From the NCBI GenBank assembly GCA_004292755.1, contig RDXE01000036.1, positions 1-64,000 of the forward strand: DNA of 64,000 nt, given 5' to 3'. The stretch is from Alphaproteobacteria bacterium. Its GTDB lineage: Bacteria; Pseudomonadota; Alphaproteobacteria; Elsterales; Elsteraceae. A program made the translations under genes and the position numbers. How positions within the stretch are numbered: position 1 is the stretch's first letter; the number at the start of each line of letters is the position of its first letter. A model generated the notes under the pieces. The model saw only the letters and a list, made by a program, of their open reading frames with translations, was not told the origin of the DNA and ran no database searches. This document shows positions 53,706-63,193 of the stretch, one piece after another.

Positions 53706-54607
53706 TCCTTGTCTCCTTGGATGATGCGCAAGTAGATCGTGGTGGCACCCAGGCTGACCAAGAACATCAGCATGGCGAGAGCCGAGCCATAGCCGAAATC
53801 AAGAAAATCGATCGTGGTCTTGTGGATGTACATCGCCAAGGTTTCTGTGGTGCCGCCAGGGCCACCGCCCGTCATCGCATAGGGGATGTCGAAGGTTTGA
53901 ATGGCGGTGATGGTCCTGAATACCAGGGCCACCACCATCGACGGTATCAGCATCGGCAGCGTGATTTTCCAGAAGCACTGCCAGGAGGTGGCGCCATCCA
54001 CCTTCGCCGCCTCGTACAGGTTGCGCGGGATGGTCTGCAGCCCAGCCAATAGGATCATCGCCATGAAGCTGGATGACTTCCAGATAATCACCAAGCAAAT
54101 CGTGAAAAAAGCCAGATTCGGATCAGTTCCCCACAGAACCTTGCCAAAGCCCAGTCGTTGCAGAATATCGTTCACCAGCCCATAATCATAGTTGAAGAAC
54201 CACCGAAAGATCAGCCCCGCAAACACCAGAGGCAGCGCCCAGGGCAGCAGCAAGGCAAGACGCGTTGGCCAGCGATGCTTGAAGGGCAGGTTGGCCACCA
54301 ATGCCAAGCCCAACCCAACCACCAGCGCGCCGGGCACAGTGATGATGGTGATTAGAACTGTATTGTAGACAGCATCCCAGAACTTTGGATCATCGGTCAG
54401 GGCATAGATGTAATGTTCCAGGCCGACGAAGGCTGGAACTGCATTGGGCAGGCTCATCCGCCAGTCGAACAGGCTGATATACATCAGCCGTCCCACAGGA
54501 TAGACCACGATCAGGCACAGCAGCAAAATCGCCGGTAACAGCATCAACAGGCCAAGAGTGCCTTCCGACAGATCGCCGATGCTGCGGCGCGGGCTTTTGC
54601 TTGACAT
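53702..54607 (-). CDS. Carbohydrate ABC transporter permease (MalF family)
   Basis: 301 residues from the ATG at 54607, preceded by a Lys/Ser/Arg-rich start. Six membrane helices; the EAA loop is YEAAKVDGATSWQCFWKITLPML. The combination with solute-binding protein, MalG-type permease and UgpC-type ATPase makes a complete CUT1 importer. Confidence 0.92.
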   Translation of the reverse strand: MSSKSPRRSIGDLSEGTLGLLMLLPAILLLCLIVVYPVGRLMYISLFDWRMSLPNAVPAFVGLEHYIYALTDDPKFWDAVYNTVLITIITVPGALVVGLGLALVANLPFKHRWPTRLALLLPWALPLVFAGLIFRWFFNYDYGLVNDILQRLGFGKVLWGTDPNLAFFTICLVIIWKSSSFMAMILLAGLQTIPRNLYEAAKVDGATSWQCFWKITLPMLIPSMVVALVFRTITAIQTFDIPYAMTGGGPGGTTETLAMYIHKTTIDFLDFGYGSALAMLMFLVSLGATTIYLRIIQGDKE

Positions 54608-54684
54608 GGCTGACGTCGCCCACAAGAGAAAGGATGGACACTGCCCCCCGCTGTGTCCAGCAGGGGGCAGCGCTTAGGCGTGGA

Positions 54685-55965
54685 TTAGCGCAGAACGCGC
54701 TGCAAGCGGCTTTCCATTTCAGTCAGCGCGGCCTGCGGGGTCTTGGTGCCAGCAATCACGCCGTTCACATTGGTGCGGATGATTTCCGACACTTCCGGGT
54801 AGCGTGGGCTGACCGGGCGCGAGCGGGCGGTGATCACCACCGGCAGGGCTGCTTCAAACCACGGATTGGTGCGCAGCACGTCCGGGTCGCGATAGAGGTC
54901 TGGCAGCACCGGCAGGTTGGAGGCGTTGATGGCAAGGTGCTTGGAGGCAACACCCGACGCCAGGAACTGTACCAGCTTCGCCGCGTCCGGCTTGTTGCGG
55001 CTGAACGCCGACACCGCCCACTGCCAACCACCGATACACGTGGCCGACTGACGACCCTGGAAGGTCGGCAGCGGAACGACGCCAACCTTGCCGCGGACTT
55101 GGCTTTGCTCGCTCTGGAACAGGTTCCAGCCATAGGCCCACAGCACGGCGAAGGCGACGTTGCCGTTCTGGAACTGCAGACGGGTGTCGTCGGTGCGCAC
55201 TTCGGCCGAGTTGGCGGGCGAGACGCGATGGGTGCGCATGGCATCCAGCCAGAACTGGAACGCGCCGCGGCCCGCGTCATTGTTCACGGTCACGCGGTTG
55301 TTGGCGCCCACCAAGTTGCCGCCCAACTGCCAGAAGGGAATCAGGAAGGTGCAGTTGGTGCCTTCAATCGGCGCACCCTGGAAGTTCAGGCCTTGCAGGT
55401 TCGGGTTGTTCTCCCCGGCCATGATCCGCCGGGCGTGGCTGACGGTTTCTTCCCAGGTGCGCGGCGGCTGCAGGCCGTACTTCTGCAACAGATCCGTGCG
55501 ATAGTAGAGGAACATGGCGTCGGCGAAGGCGGGCAGCGACATCAGCTTGTTGTCGACAACCACGGCCTCGGCATAGCCGGGCAGGTAGCGGCGCAGCACG
55601 GTGGCGCGATCGGTACCACCGAGATAGGCATCCAGCGGCTCTGCCCAGCCGGCGGCTGCGAACTGCGCCGGGCGGACAACGTCGATCAGCATCACGTCAA
55701 TTGCCGGGTCGCGGCTGGTCAGCACAGTGGTGAGGTACTGCTGCTGGGCTTCCGAGGTGGCGCCGCCAACCTCGATCTCCACCCGCACGCCGGGGTTCTG
55801 TTGCTGGAACAGATCCATCAACGGGCGCATGACATCGGGGCGCTGCTGGCCGCCGATGAACACCCGCAAGGTGGTCTGCTGGGCAGCGGCGGGCAGGGCG
55901 CCCAGGACCAGGGGCGCTGCCAGGGCCGCTGCGGCCAGGCCAGTGGTGACGGTGCGTCTCAACAT
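54685..55965 (-). CDS. Extracellular sugar-binding protein of ABC importer 1
   Basis: 426 residues with a Sec signal ending LPAAAQQ. Family 1 binding protein fold: NPGVRVEIEVG, FAVLWAYGWNLF, LVQFLASGVASKHLAI. It delivers an oligosaccharide to the permeases encoded downstream. With the GH31 enzyme as partner, an alpha-xylose-containing oligosaccharide is plausible, but the ligand is inferred only from context. Confidence 0.9.
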   Translation of the reverse strand: MLRRTVTTGLAAAALAAPLVLGALPAAAQQTTLRVFIGGQQRPDVMRPLMDLFQQQNPGVRVEIEVGGATSEAQQQYLTTVLTSRDPAIDVMLIDVVRPAQFAAAGWAEPLDAYLGGTDRATVLRRYLPGYAEAVVVDNKLMSLPAFADAMFLYYRTDLLQKYGLQPPRTWEETVSHARRIMAGENNPNLQGLNFQGAPIEGTNCTFLIPFWQLGGNLVGANNRVTVNNDAGRGAFQFWLDAMRTHRVSPANSAEVRTDDTRLQFQNGNVAFAVLWAYGWNLFQSEQSQVRGKVGVVPLPTFQGRQSATCIGGWQWAVSAFSRNKPDAAKLVQFLASGVASKHLAINASNLPVLPDLYRDPDVLRTNPWFEAALPVVITARSRPVSPRYPEVSEIIRTNVNGVIAGTKTPQAALTEMESRLQRVLR

Positions 55966-56013
55966 GATGGGTTTCCTCCCTGACGTCTGTTCTGTCTGGT
56001 GTGGCCCGCGGTG

Positions 56014-57096
56014 TTAGCCGTCGAGCGATCCGACTGCGCGACCATGATCCTGGTCGAACAGGTGGTATTTGCGCATATCGATGCTGATCCGCGCGGTCTC
56101 TCCTGGGCGCGGTGCCAACTCAGGCACGAAGCGACCCACGATCTCGCGCTCGCCCACGGAGAGAAAGGCAAGGGTGTCAGAGCCCAGCGGCTCCAACAGC
56201 GTCACCGGCATATCCAGTTGGGCCGCCCCATCGGCGCGGCTGACATGCTCTGGTCGGATGCCGAACACCACACGCGACCCACTTGGCAGCCCACGCGGAC
56301 GCCGCTGGTCCGGAATCGCCAGGGACTGCCCATTCTCGAAGCGAATGTGGGTGTCGGTCAATTCGGCAGGCAGGAAGTTCATCGGCGGCGAGCCAGTGAA
56401 GCCAGCCACAAACTGCGTCGCCGGTGCATTGTAGATGGTATCCGGCGGGCCGACTTGATCGATGTGACCGCCCTTCAGCACCACAATCCGATCGGCCAAG
56501 GTCATCGCCTCCACTTGATCGTGGGTGACGAAGATGATGGTAGACTTCAGATGCTGGTGCAGTTTCTTGATCTCGGTGCGCACTTCTGAGCGCAGCAATG
56601 CGTCCAGGTTGGACAGGGGTTCGTCGAACAAAAACACCTTGGGCTTGCGCACGATCGCCCGGCCCATCGCCACGCGCTGGCGCTGGCCACCGGACAATTG
56701 GCGCGGCTTGCGGTCCAACAGATGGTCAATCTTCAAAATCCGCGCCGCGTCGCCAACCCGCGCCTCAATCTCCGGTGCCGGGGTGCCGCGCAGTTTCAGG
56801 CCAAAGCCCATGTTCTCCCGCACGGACAAGTGGGGGTAGAGCGCGTAGTCCTGGAACACCATCGCAATGTCGCGGGCACGCGGTGGCAGGTCGTTCACCA
56901 CCTTGCCATCAATGGCAATCTCGCCGCCGGTGATGGTCTCCAATCCTGCGATCATCCGCAGCAGCGTGGACTTGCCGCAGCCCGAGGGGCCTACGAAGAC
57001 GACAAACTCGCCTTCGCGAATTTCCAGATCGACACCATGGATCACCGGCACGGCGCCGTAGCTCTTGACCACCTTGCGGATGCTAACACTGCCCAT
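56014..57096 (-). CDS. ugpC: ABC transporter ATP-binding protein, UgpC/MsmK type
   Basis: 360 residues. Walker A GPSGCGKST, Q-loop MVFQDYALYPHLSV, signature LSGGQRQRVAMGRAI, Walker B VFLFDEPLSNLDA and His in VTHDQVEAMTLADR. The C-terminal regulatory OB domain from ~residue 240 is typical of CUT1 ATPases, some of which serve several importers. No other ATPase gene is in the window, so it may also power importer 2 on the opposite arm. Confidence 0.95.
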   Translation of the reverse strand: MGSVSIRKVVKSYGAVPVIHGVDLEIREGEFVVFVGPSGCGKSTLLRMIAGLETITGGEIAIDGKVVNDLPPRARDIAMVFQDYALYPHLSVRENMGFGLKLRGTPAPEIEARVGDAARILKIDHLLDRKPRQLSGGQRQRVAMGRAIVRKPKVFLFDEPLSNLDALLRSEVRTEIKKLHQHLKSTIIFVTHDQVEAMTLADRIVVLKGGHIDQVGPPDTIYNAPATQFVAGFTGSPPMNFLPAELTDTHIRFENGQSLAIPDQRRPRGLPSGSRVVFGIRPEHVSRADGAAQLDMPVTLLEPLGSDTLAFLSVGEREIVGRFVPELAPRPGETARISIDMRKYHLFDQDHGRAVGSLDG

Positions 57097-57293
57097 AGCG
57101 ACCCCTTACTGGGGGCAGACAGTCGGCGCGCGCACTGGGACGCGACACTCGGTGTGTCGGCCAGCAGCGTTGCGTCGCTGTTTCCTCCCCCTCGAACCGG
57201 TTTGCCCGGTCTTCCCCTGCCGCTCACCGATCAGTGGCTGGCTGAAAACCTTAAGCACCGAACGTCCAGCGGGTCAAATGTCGCAAGGGCAGT

Positions 57294-58487
57294 TCAGGGC
57301 ACGTGCTGGTGCCCATCGCGGATGATGGTGAAAAAGGGTTTCGCCTCCGCAGGGCGGATTTGGGTGAGGGTGCCGCGATAATGGCGTAACTCGTACACCT
57401 TCGGCGTGAAGCGTTGGCAAGCCTCCCAATCCAGCTCGATGCCAAGGCCGGGGCCGGATGGAATGTGCATCATCCCGTCTTCCAGGATCGCAGTTTCGCG
57501 CACCAACTCGGCCCGCCAGGGCACATCGGTCATCATCGTCTCCAGCCACGAGACGTTTGGAGTCGCGGCTGCCAGTTGCAGCGTGGCGGCGTTGCCAATC
57601 GGTCCCATCGGGTTATGGGGGGCCAACGGCAGCCATTGCAAATGCGCCATGCCCGCAATCAGCTTGGCAGCGGCCAAGCCACCAACATGGCAGACATCGG
57701 GTTGCAGATAGTCTGCAGCGTGGCGATGGATCAGTTCGGCAAAGCGCGCGGGCTCGTAGTACCGCTCCCCGGTCGCTATTGGGATTGGGCTGGCCCGGCG
57801 GAGATCGACCAGGGCATCAATGCTTTCTGGGGGAATCGGCTCCTCGAACCAATAGGGTCGGAACGGGGCCAGATCACGGGCAATCGCCAGCGCCGTCGGG
57901 ACGGAGAACCGACCATGCCCTTCAATCATCAACTCAACATCCGGGCCAACGGCTCCGCGCACGGCTTCCACGGTTTCAATCGCCCGGCGGCGGGCGGCAC
58001 CATCCAGGTCCAGCCAGGACTTGCCGAACGGGTCCCACTTCAAGCCCTGGAACCCCAGCGCGACGGCTGCCTGGGCCTTGGCGGCGAACTCGTCTGGCGT
58101 GCTGGCGCCAACAAACCAGCCATTGGCATAGGCGCGAATGCGCTCTCGCTGGCGCCCGCCCAGCAGGTCCGCCACCGAGACACCCAACGCCTTGGCCTTC
58201 AGGTCAAACAGCGCCACCTCCACCGCTGCGAGGGCGGAGCGCAGGACAACACCGGTGCGCCAATAGCTGTCACGGCTGGCAAGCTCGGCCATCTGCTCGA
58301 TGCGAAACGCATCCTGGCCAATCAGTGTGCGGGCCAATTCGTCGATGGCACAGGCCACAGTGGGCTCGCGATGCTCCACCGTGCCTTCGCCCACGCCAAC
58401 CAGTCCATCCTCCCCCGTGACGCGGACGAACAAGAAGTTGGCGCGAAACGCATCGACCAGCACGGTCTCGATGGCAGTGATCTTCAC
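57294..58487 (-). CDS. Enolase-superfamily acid-sugar dehydratase (DgoD-like)
   Basis: 397 residues. MR-subgroup barrel with KWDPFG, the metal ligands Glu in MIEGHGRFS, Glu in FEEPIP and Glu in ATGERYYEP, and the His of LAPHNPMGPIGNAATLQLA. The EGHGRF and APHNPMGPI segments match the galactonate dehydratase group, which removes water from sugar acids to give 2-keto-3-deoxy acids. The substrate is unknown. It is encoded 2 bases after the GntR gene and 197 bases before the ATPase gene. Confidence 0.85.
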   Translation of the reverse strand: MKITAIETVLVDAFRANFLFVRVTGEDGLVGVGEGTVEHREPTVACAIDELARTLIGQDAFRIEQMAELASRDSYWRTGVVLRSALAAVEVALFDLKAKALGVSVADLLGGRQRERIRAYANGWFVGASTPDEFAAKAQAAVALGFQGLKWDPFGKSWLDLDGAARRRAIETVEAVRGAVGPDVELMIEGHGRFSVPTALAIARDLAPFRPYWFEEPIPPESIDALVDLRRASPIPIATGERYYEPARFAELIHRHAADYLQPDVCHVGGLAAAKLIAGMAHLQWLPLAPHNPMGPIGNAATLQLAAATPNVSWLETMMTDVPWRAELVRETAILEDGMMHIPSGPGLGIELDWEACQRFTPKVYELRHYRGTLTQIRPAEAKPFFTIIRDGHQHVP

Positions 58488-58489
58488 CT

Positions 58490-59182
58490 CTACCCTCCTG
58501 CAATCGACAGGGCGCCAATCCGTTCCAACTGGCCGATCAAATCATCCCGCGCTGCCCGGCAATGGAGGTTGGAGGCACTGCGCGCCGCGGCACTGTCCCC
58601 GGCCAGGATCGCCTGCACCAGCGCGTGATGCTGGGCGCGGATATCTGTCAGTCGTGGCTGGCTGAACCCAATGCGCTGGCGCAGTGCCTGCACCAGCGGC
58701 CAACCGCGGCTTAACAATTCAATCGCCTCGGCATTGCCGCCGGCATCGTTGATGGCCGCGTGGAACCGCCGGTTGGCCTCCAGCGTGCGGGCCGTGTCGC
58801 CGCGCTCGGCTGCAGCGTCCCAGGCGGTTGCAAGCGTCTGGATGCGCACCCGCGCAGCATCATCAGCACGCTGGCAGCAGGCTTCGACCAGCAGCCCCTC
58901 CAGCGCCTCGCGCACATCATACAAGTCGCGCAGGAACTGCACGGTTACGGGACGAACCGTGGCGCCGCGATGGGCGCTCACCTCAACCAGACGATCCCCC
59001 TCCAGCCGCCGTAGGGCTTCGCGCACGGGCATCATGCTGAGCCCATAGCGTTGGGACAGCTCCGCCAGCTTCAACCGGCTGCCTGGTGGAAACCGCCCGC
59101 CAATGATGTCCCGGCGCAGCAGGCTGAGGGCCTGCTCGGTCGAGGTGTCGGTGGCGGCGCGGGGGCGGGCGGCAGCAGGCAT
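58490..59182 (-). CDS. GntR family transcriptional regulator (FadR/FCD subgroup)
   Basis: 230 residues. A winged-helix domain (~10-80: LSLLRRDIIGGRFPPGSRL, PVREALRRLE) precedes an FCD ligand domain with metal-type histidines in RFHAAI, QHHALV and HCRAA. Regulators of this group usually repress sugar-acid or amino-sugar genes and release DNA on binding an acid. It overlaps the SDR stop by 4 bases and is likely autoregulated through the palindromes at 59945 and 60022. Confidence 0.9.
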   Translation of the reverse strand: MPAAARPRAATDTSTEQALSLLRRDIIGGRFPPGSRLKLAELSQRYGLSMMPVREALRRLEGDRLVEVSAHRGATVRPVTVQFLRDLYDVREALEGLLVEACCQRADDAARVRIQTLATAWDAAAERGDTARTLEANRRFHAAINDAGGNAEAIELLSRGWPLVQALRQRIGFSQPRLTDIRAQHHALVQAILAGDSAAARSASNLHCRAARDDLIGQLERIGALSIAGG

Positions 59183-59931
59183 CAGCGCATCAACATCCCG
59201 CCATTGATGTCCAGCACGGCGCCCGTGATTTGCCGCGCCGCGTCGGAGGCGAGATAGACCACGGCCGCAGCCACATCGTCTGCCTGAGCGAGGCCAAGCG
59301 GGATGCGGCTGGAGATCTCGGCAATCTCCTCCGGCGGGTGGGCGCCGCGCAGCATCTCGGTATCGGTCAGGCCAGGAGCAACGACATTGACCGTGATCCG
59401 ATCGGCTGCTGTGGAGCGGGCGAGGGCCTTGGCAAAGGCGTGGACGCCGCCCTTGGTGGCGGCATAGGCGACATGCCCCAGCAACGCCCCCTGATGACCG
59501 ACCACCGAGCCCAGGAGAATGATCCGCCCGCCGTGGCCCTGCGTGCGCATTGCGGCCACCGCCGCCCGGCAGGCGAGGAAGGTGCCGGTCAGATTGACCT
59601 GCAGCACCCGGTTCCAGGTCTCAAGGGAGGTTTGATCAATCGTCTGTGGCACGGCGATGCCTGCGCTGCAAACGAGAATGTCCAGGCCGCCAAGCTGCGC
59701 GCAATGGTGTGCCACGAGGGCGTCCACCGCGGCCTCGTCGGTAATGTCGGCCGGATGGCTGGTCGCGCCGGGAATGCTGGCAGCTGTTTCGAGCAGTCGG
59801 TCGCCCAGGATGTCGGTCAGCATCACTGCTGCGCCTGCCTCCGCCAAGGCGCGCGCCGCACCCGCGCCAATCCCGCGTGCGGCCCCGGTGATCAGGGCCC
59901 GCTTGCCGGTCAGATCGAAGCGTCCGGTCAT
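59182..59931 (-). CDS. SDR family oxidoreductase
   Basis: 249 residues from the ATG at 59931 (MTGRFDLTGKRALITG), which is followed by TGAARGIGAGAARALAEAG. Active site ILLGSVVGHQGA and YAATKGGVHAFAKAL (Tyr-x3-Lys). First gene of the minus-strand arm. It may oxidise a free sugar or sugar acid before the DgoD-like dehydratase acts; the substrate is inferred from context. Confidence 0.9.
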   Translation of the reverse strand: MTGRFDLTGKRALITGAARGIGAGAARALAEAGAAVMLTDILGDRLLETAASIPGATSHPADITDEAAVDALVAHHCAQLGGLDILVCSAGIAVPQTIDQTSLETWNRVLQVNLTGTFLACRAAVAAMRTQGHGGRIILLGSVVGHQGALLGHVAYAATKGGVHAFAKALARSTAADRITVNVVAPGLTDTEMLRGAHPPEEIAEISSRIPLGLAQADDVAAAVVYLASDAARQITGAVLDINGGMLMR

Positions 59932-59944
59932 TCTATCCTCCTGA

Positions 59945-59956
59945 ATCTGATCAAAT
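59945..59956. promoter_or_regulatory. Probable GntR operator, left copy
   Basis: ATCTGATCAAAT differs by one base from the perfect palindrome at 60022. It lies 13 bases upstream of the SDR start, where a bound repressor would block the leftward arm. Confidence 0.55.
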
Positions 59957-60021
59957 CTGTTCGGCCCCAGGCGCCCCGACACATGGTTAAAGGCTGCGCG
60001 CTGCCGTCATTGGGCGCAGAG

Positions 60022-60033
60022 ATTTGATCAAAT
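60022..60033. promoter_or_regulatory. Probable GntR operator, right copy
   Basis: ATTTGATCAAAT is a perfect 12-base palindrome, about 107 bases upstream of the binding-protein gene of importer 2. Short dyads of this type are normal targets of FCD-group GntR regulators. The pair of sites flanks the divergent promoter region. Confidence 0.6.
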
Positions 60034-60139
60034 GCAATATCGCCGTTGCGCGTGCGGGTGCTTGACGCCCACCGATCCCTGGCGAAAGGATGACGACAGC
60101 GAGAGGGCCCGCGCAAGGCCTTGCCAGGGGAGGATGGGA

Positions 60140-61411
60140 ATGATGGATCGGATCACACGCCGACAGGCGCTGGGTGGGCTGGCCGGAGTTGGCTTGGCGG
60201 GGGCTGGCTTGTCCCAAGGGGCGTTGGCCCAGGCGGCGACGGAGCTGTCGTTCTGGACGTGGCGTCAGGAGGATCGCAGCCAATACAGCCAATTGTTTGG
60301 TGCCTTCACCCAGGCGAACCCGGCGATCCGTGTCGGCTTCCGCGGGTTTGAGGCGCAAAACTACGGCACCGCACTGTCCACTGCATTGGCGGCCGGGCAG
60401 GGGCCGGACGTGATTCACATCCGCGCCTATGGCGGGACGGAGCAGTTTGCCCGCGCAGGCTATCTGCATCCTTTGAGCCGTGAGGCCGTGCCGGAGTTGG
60501 CGAACTTCTCCGAGGCAGCGTTGGGGTCGGTGTCCATGCGCTCGGATCGGCAGGTCTATGCCGTGCCGTTCGCCTCGCAAACACTGGGTGTTTTCGTCAA
60601 CCGCGAGATTTTCAGCCGCTTCAACCTCTCCATGCCAGAGACGTGGGACCAGTTCCTGGCCCTGTGCAAGACGCTGAAGGATCGCGGGGTGATCCCGCTC
60701 GCCAACGGCATGAACACGGCATGGATGGTGGAGGTGTTCACCTCCGTGTTCGCTGTGCCGCAGTACGGGCTTGGCTTCCAGGCCGATCTGGTTGGCGGTC
60801 GCGCCACCTTTGAGGACCCGCGCTATGTCGGCGCGCTGGAGAAACTGACCGCGCTGCGGGAGTTTCTGCCGACGGGGTTTGAAGGCGTCGACTATCCAAC
60901 GATGCAGCAGCTGTTCTTGTCGGGCCGGGCTGCGATGTTCGCCGGTGGCTCGTTCGAGATTGCCAATTTCCGCCGTCAGAACCCGAACCTGCAGATGGAA
61001 TTCCACGCGCCGCCTGCTCCGGCCGCTGGGCAGCCGCGGCTGGTGTCGCTGTTCTTCGATGGTGGCTATGCCATCAATGCCAAGACCGACAAGCGGGACG
61101 CCGCTATCCGCCTGATCCGCTATCTGTCGACGCCGGAGTTCGGAACCCGGTTTTCCGCCCTGTTGGGCAACATCTCGCCAATCCGCGGCGCCACCATCGA
61201 AGACCCGATGCTGGCACGGGTGGCCCAGTTGAACCAATCCGCAGGCGACTACATGATGGCGGTGCATTTCCGCTATCAGGATCCGACTGGTTCAACTCTG
61301 CTGCAGGCAGGTGTGCAGCGCTTGATGGGTGGTCAACAATCGGCGGCCCAAGTGGCAGCCGACGTCACCCGCGGCATCGCCACCTACCACGCCCCGTTCC
61401 GCCGCGGATGA
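60140..61411 (+). CDS. Extracellular sugar-binding protein of ABC importer 2
   Basis: About 423 residues. Three ATGs are close; 60140 has the best GGGGAGG spacing. Leader MMDRITRRQALGGLAGVG has a twin-arginine motif, so it may be Tat-exported. Family 1 fold: LSFWTWRQED, AGQGPDVIHI, VYAVPFASQTLGVFVNREIF, LFLSGRAAMFAGGSFEIANF. First gene of the rightward arm. Confidence 0.9.
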   Translation: MMDRITRRQALGGLAGVGLAGAGLSQGALAQAATELSFWTWRQEDRSQYSQLFGAFTQANPAIRVGFRGFEAQNYGTALSTALAAGQGPDVIHIRAYGGTEQFARAGYLHPLSREAVPELANFSEAALGSVSMRSDRQVYAVPFASQTLGVFVNREIFSRFNLSMPETWDQFLALCKTLKDRGVIPLANGMNTAWMVEVFTSVFAVPQYGLGFQADLVGGRATFEDPRYVGALEKLTALREFLPTGFEGVDYPTMQQLFLSGRAAMFAGGSFEIANFRRQNPNLQMEFHAPPAPAAGQPRLVSLFFDGGYAINAKTDKRDAAIRLIRYLSTPEFGTRFSALLGNISPIRGATIEDPMLARVAQLNQSAGDYMMAVHFRYQDPTGSTLLQAGVQRLMGGQQSAAQVAADVTRGIATYHAPFRRG

Positions 61412-61442
61412 CCGGTTCCAGGGCCCGCTGTTGGAGTTGCCG

Positions 61443-62360
61443 GTGATCCCGGCAGCCTGGGGCCGCCGCCTGTGGCTCACCTGTCTGGTCGCACCAGCCC
61501 TGCTGGTGCTGATCGGGTTTGTGGTGGTGCCAATTGCGTCGGCCTTTCTCTACAGCCTGTATAGTTGGAACGGCCTGGCCCGGGGTGAGTTCTCTGGATT
61601 GGAGAACTTCCGGGTCATGCTGTTTGTGGAGCCGTTCGCCGGCTGGACTTGGCGGGCGCTGTCCCACAACCTGATCGTCTTCGCCAGTTTGATGGTGGTG
61701 CAAAACGGCACGGCCTTCCTGGTCGCGTTTTTGTTGTTGAAGACCTTACCCGGCCATCGCTTTCACCAAGTCGCGATCTTCCTGCCTGTCATCCTGTCCT
61801 CGGTGATTGTTGGGGCGATGTGGAAGCTGTTTTTGAACCCAATCTTCGGGTTGGTGAACCAGGGCCTGGCGATGGTTGGACTTGGCACCTGGGCGCAGCC
61901 ATGGTTGGGCCAGCCCTCTACCGCCCTGGGGTCGCTTGTGCTGGTCAACACGTGGCACTGGCTGGGGTTTCCAGCCCTGGTGTTTCTGGCGGGCATGCAG
62001 CGGATCTCACGCGAAGTGATGGAGGCCGCACGCCTGGACGGAGCGACAGACTGGCAGATGATGCGCCACATCGTCTGGCCGCTGGTGGCACCCGCCACCA
62101 CTGTGGTGGTGATCCTTACCTTCATCGGGTCGATGAATTGGTTTGAGATGCCGTATGTCATGACGGGACTCGACGGCTCCCCAGCTGGAGCCACCGATGT
62201 GCTGGGCTTGTACTTCTATCGCACCGCCTTTGGCAGTGCGACCTCGGGCTTGCAGGATTTTGGGCGCTCCAGTGCGTTGGCGGTGATGATGTTCCTGGTC
62301 ATCGCGGTGATTGCCACCGTGTGGACACGGGTGCTGCGCCGCCGGGAGATTCAAGAATGA
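61443..62360 (+). CDS. Carbohydrate ABC transporter permease (MalF family), importer 2
   Basis: About 305 residues from the GTG at 61443, which has TTGGAG upstream; a TTG at 61431 is possible. Earlier in-frame starts fall inside the preceding gene. Six helices; EAA loop MEAARLDGATDWQMMRHIVWPLV. Upstream gene ends 31 bases before. Confidence 0.88.
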   Translation: MIPAAWGRRLWLTCLVAPALLVLIGFVVVPIASAFLYSLYSWNGLARGEFSGLENFRVMLFVEPFAGWTWRALSHNLIVFASLMVVQNGTAFLVAFLLLKTLPGHRFHQVAIFLPVILSSVIVGAMWKLFLNPIFGLVNQGLAMVGLGTWAQPWLGQPSTALGSLVLVNTWHWLGFPALVFLAGMQRISREVMEAARLDGATDWQMMRHIVWPLVAPATTVVVILTFIGSMNWFEMPYVMTGLDGSPAGATDVLGLYFYRTAFGSATSGLQDFGRSSALAVMMFLVIAVIATVWTRVLRRREIQE

Positions 62361-63193
62361 GCGGCCCGGCAGCGGAGCCGCCAGTCAAACTGGCCTTGGT
62401 CCACGCGCTATTGTGGTTCAACACTGCTTTGATGCTGTACCCAATCCTGATCGTGATATTCTCTGGCTTCAAATCGACATCGGAGATTTACAACACCCCC
62501 TTTGCCCTGCCGGCTGGACTGAACCTGGAGAATTTCCGCACCATTTGGGCAGAGACCAATTTCCCCCGTTATCTCGCCAATTCCCTCGTGGTGACGGTGG
62601 GGTCGGTTGCGTCCATCCTCACTCTTGGCACGCTTGCGGCCTATGGTCTGGCGCGCTATCGCTTTCGCGGTAATGAGTTGATTTATCTGTTCTTTTTGGC
62701 GGGTTTGATGGTGCCGTTGAAACTGGCGATCATCCCGCTGTTCATTCAGTTGACGGCGCTGGGGTTGATCAACACACATGCCGGATTGATCCTGGTCTAC
62801 ACTGCGATGGGTCTGCCTGCGGCTGTGTTCATTCTGACGGGATTCTTACGCACTCTGCCGCGGGAGTTGGAGGAGAGTGCCCGCATCGATGGCGCTTCGG
62901 AGGCACGCATTCTGTGGTCGGTGATGCTGCCGCTGGCGCGACCGGCCATGGTGATCGCGGGCATTCACAACGCCGTGCCGATCTGGAATGACTTTTTCTT
63001 TCCACTGGTCTTGATCCAGGCTGATCATGCCAAGACTCTGCCTCAAGGATTGACTGTGTTCATGGGTGAGTTCAATACGGAGTGGGGGGTGCTCTTCGCG
63101 GGTCTGACCTTGGCGGCCCTACCGATCGTTTTGGTCTATATCCTGCTGTCGCGCCAATTCATCGCTGGATTGACCCATGGGGCGGTGAAGTGA
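62357..63193 (+). CDS. Carbohydrate ABC transporter permease (MalG family), importer 2
   Basis: 278 residues, start ATG 62357 overlapping the previous stop. Six helices; EAA loop EESARIDGASEARILWSVMLPLARPAM. Importer 2 has no ATPase gene in the window; the gene could lie beyond the right edge. Confidence 0.92.
   Translation: MSGPAAEPPVKLALVHALLWFNTALMLYPILIVIFSGFKSTSEIYNTPFALPAGLNLENFRTIWAETNFPRYLANSLVVTVGSVASILTLGTLAAYGLARYRFRGNELIYLFFLAGLMVPLKLAIIPLFIQLTALGLINTHAGLILVYTAMGLPAAVFILTGFLRTLPRELEESARIDGASEARILWSVMLPLARPAMVIAGIHNAVPIWNDFFFPLVLIQADHAKTLPQGLTVFMGEFNTEWGVLFAGLTLAALPIVLVYILLSRQFIAGLTHGAVK

Noticed and set aside
59987-61267. 426-codon open frame opposite the importer 2 binding protein
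   Set aside because: The plus-strand frame encodes a recognisable binding protein with signal sequence; the opposite frame shows no family features.
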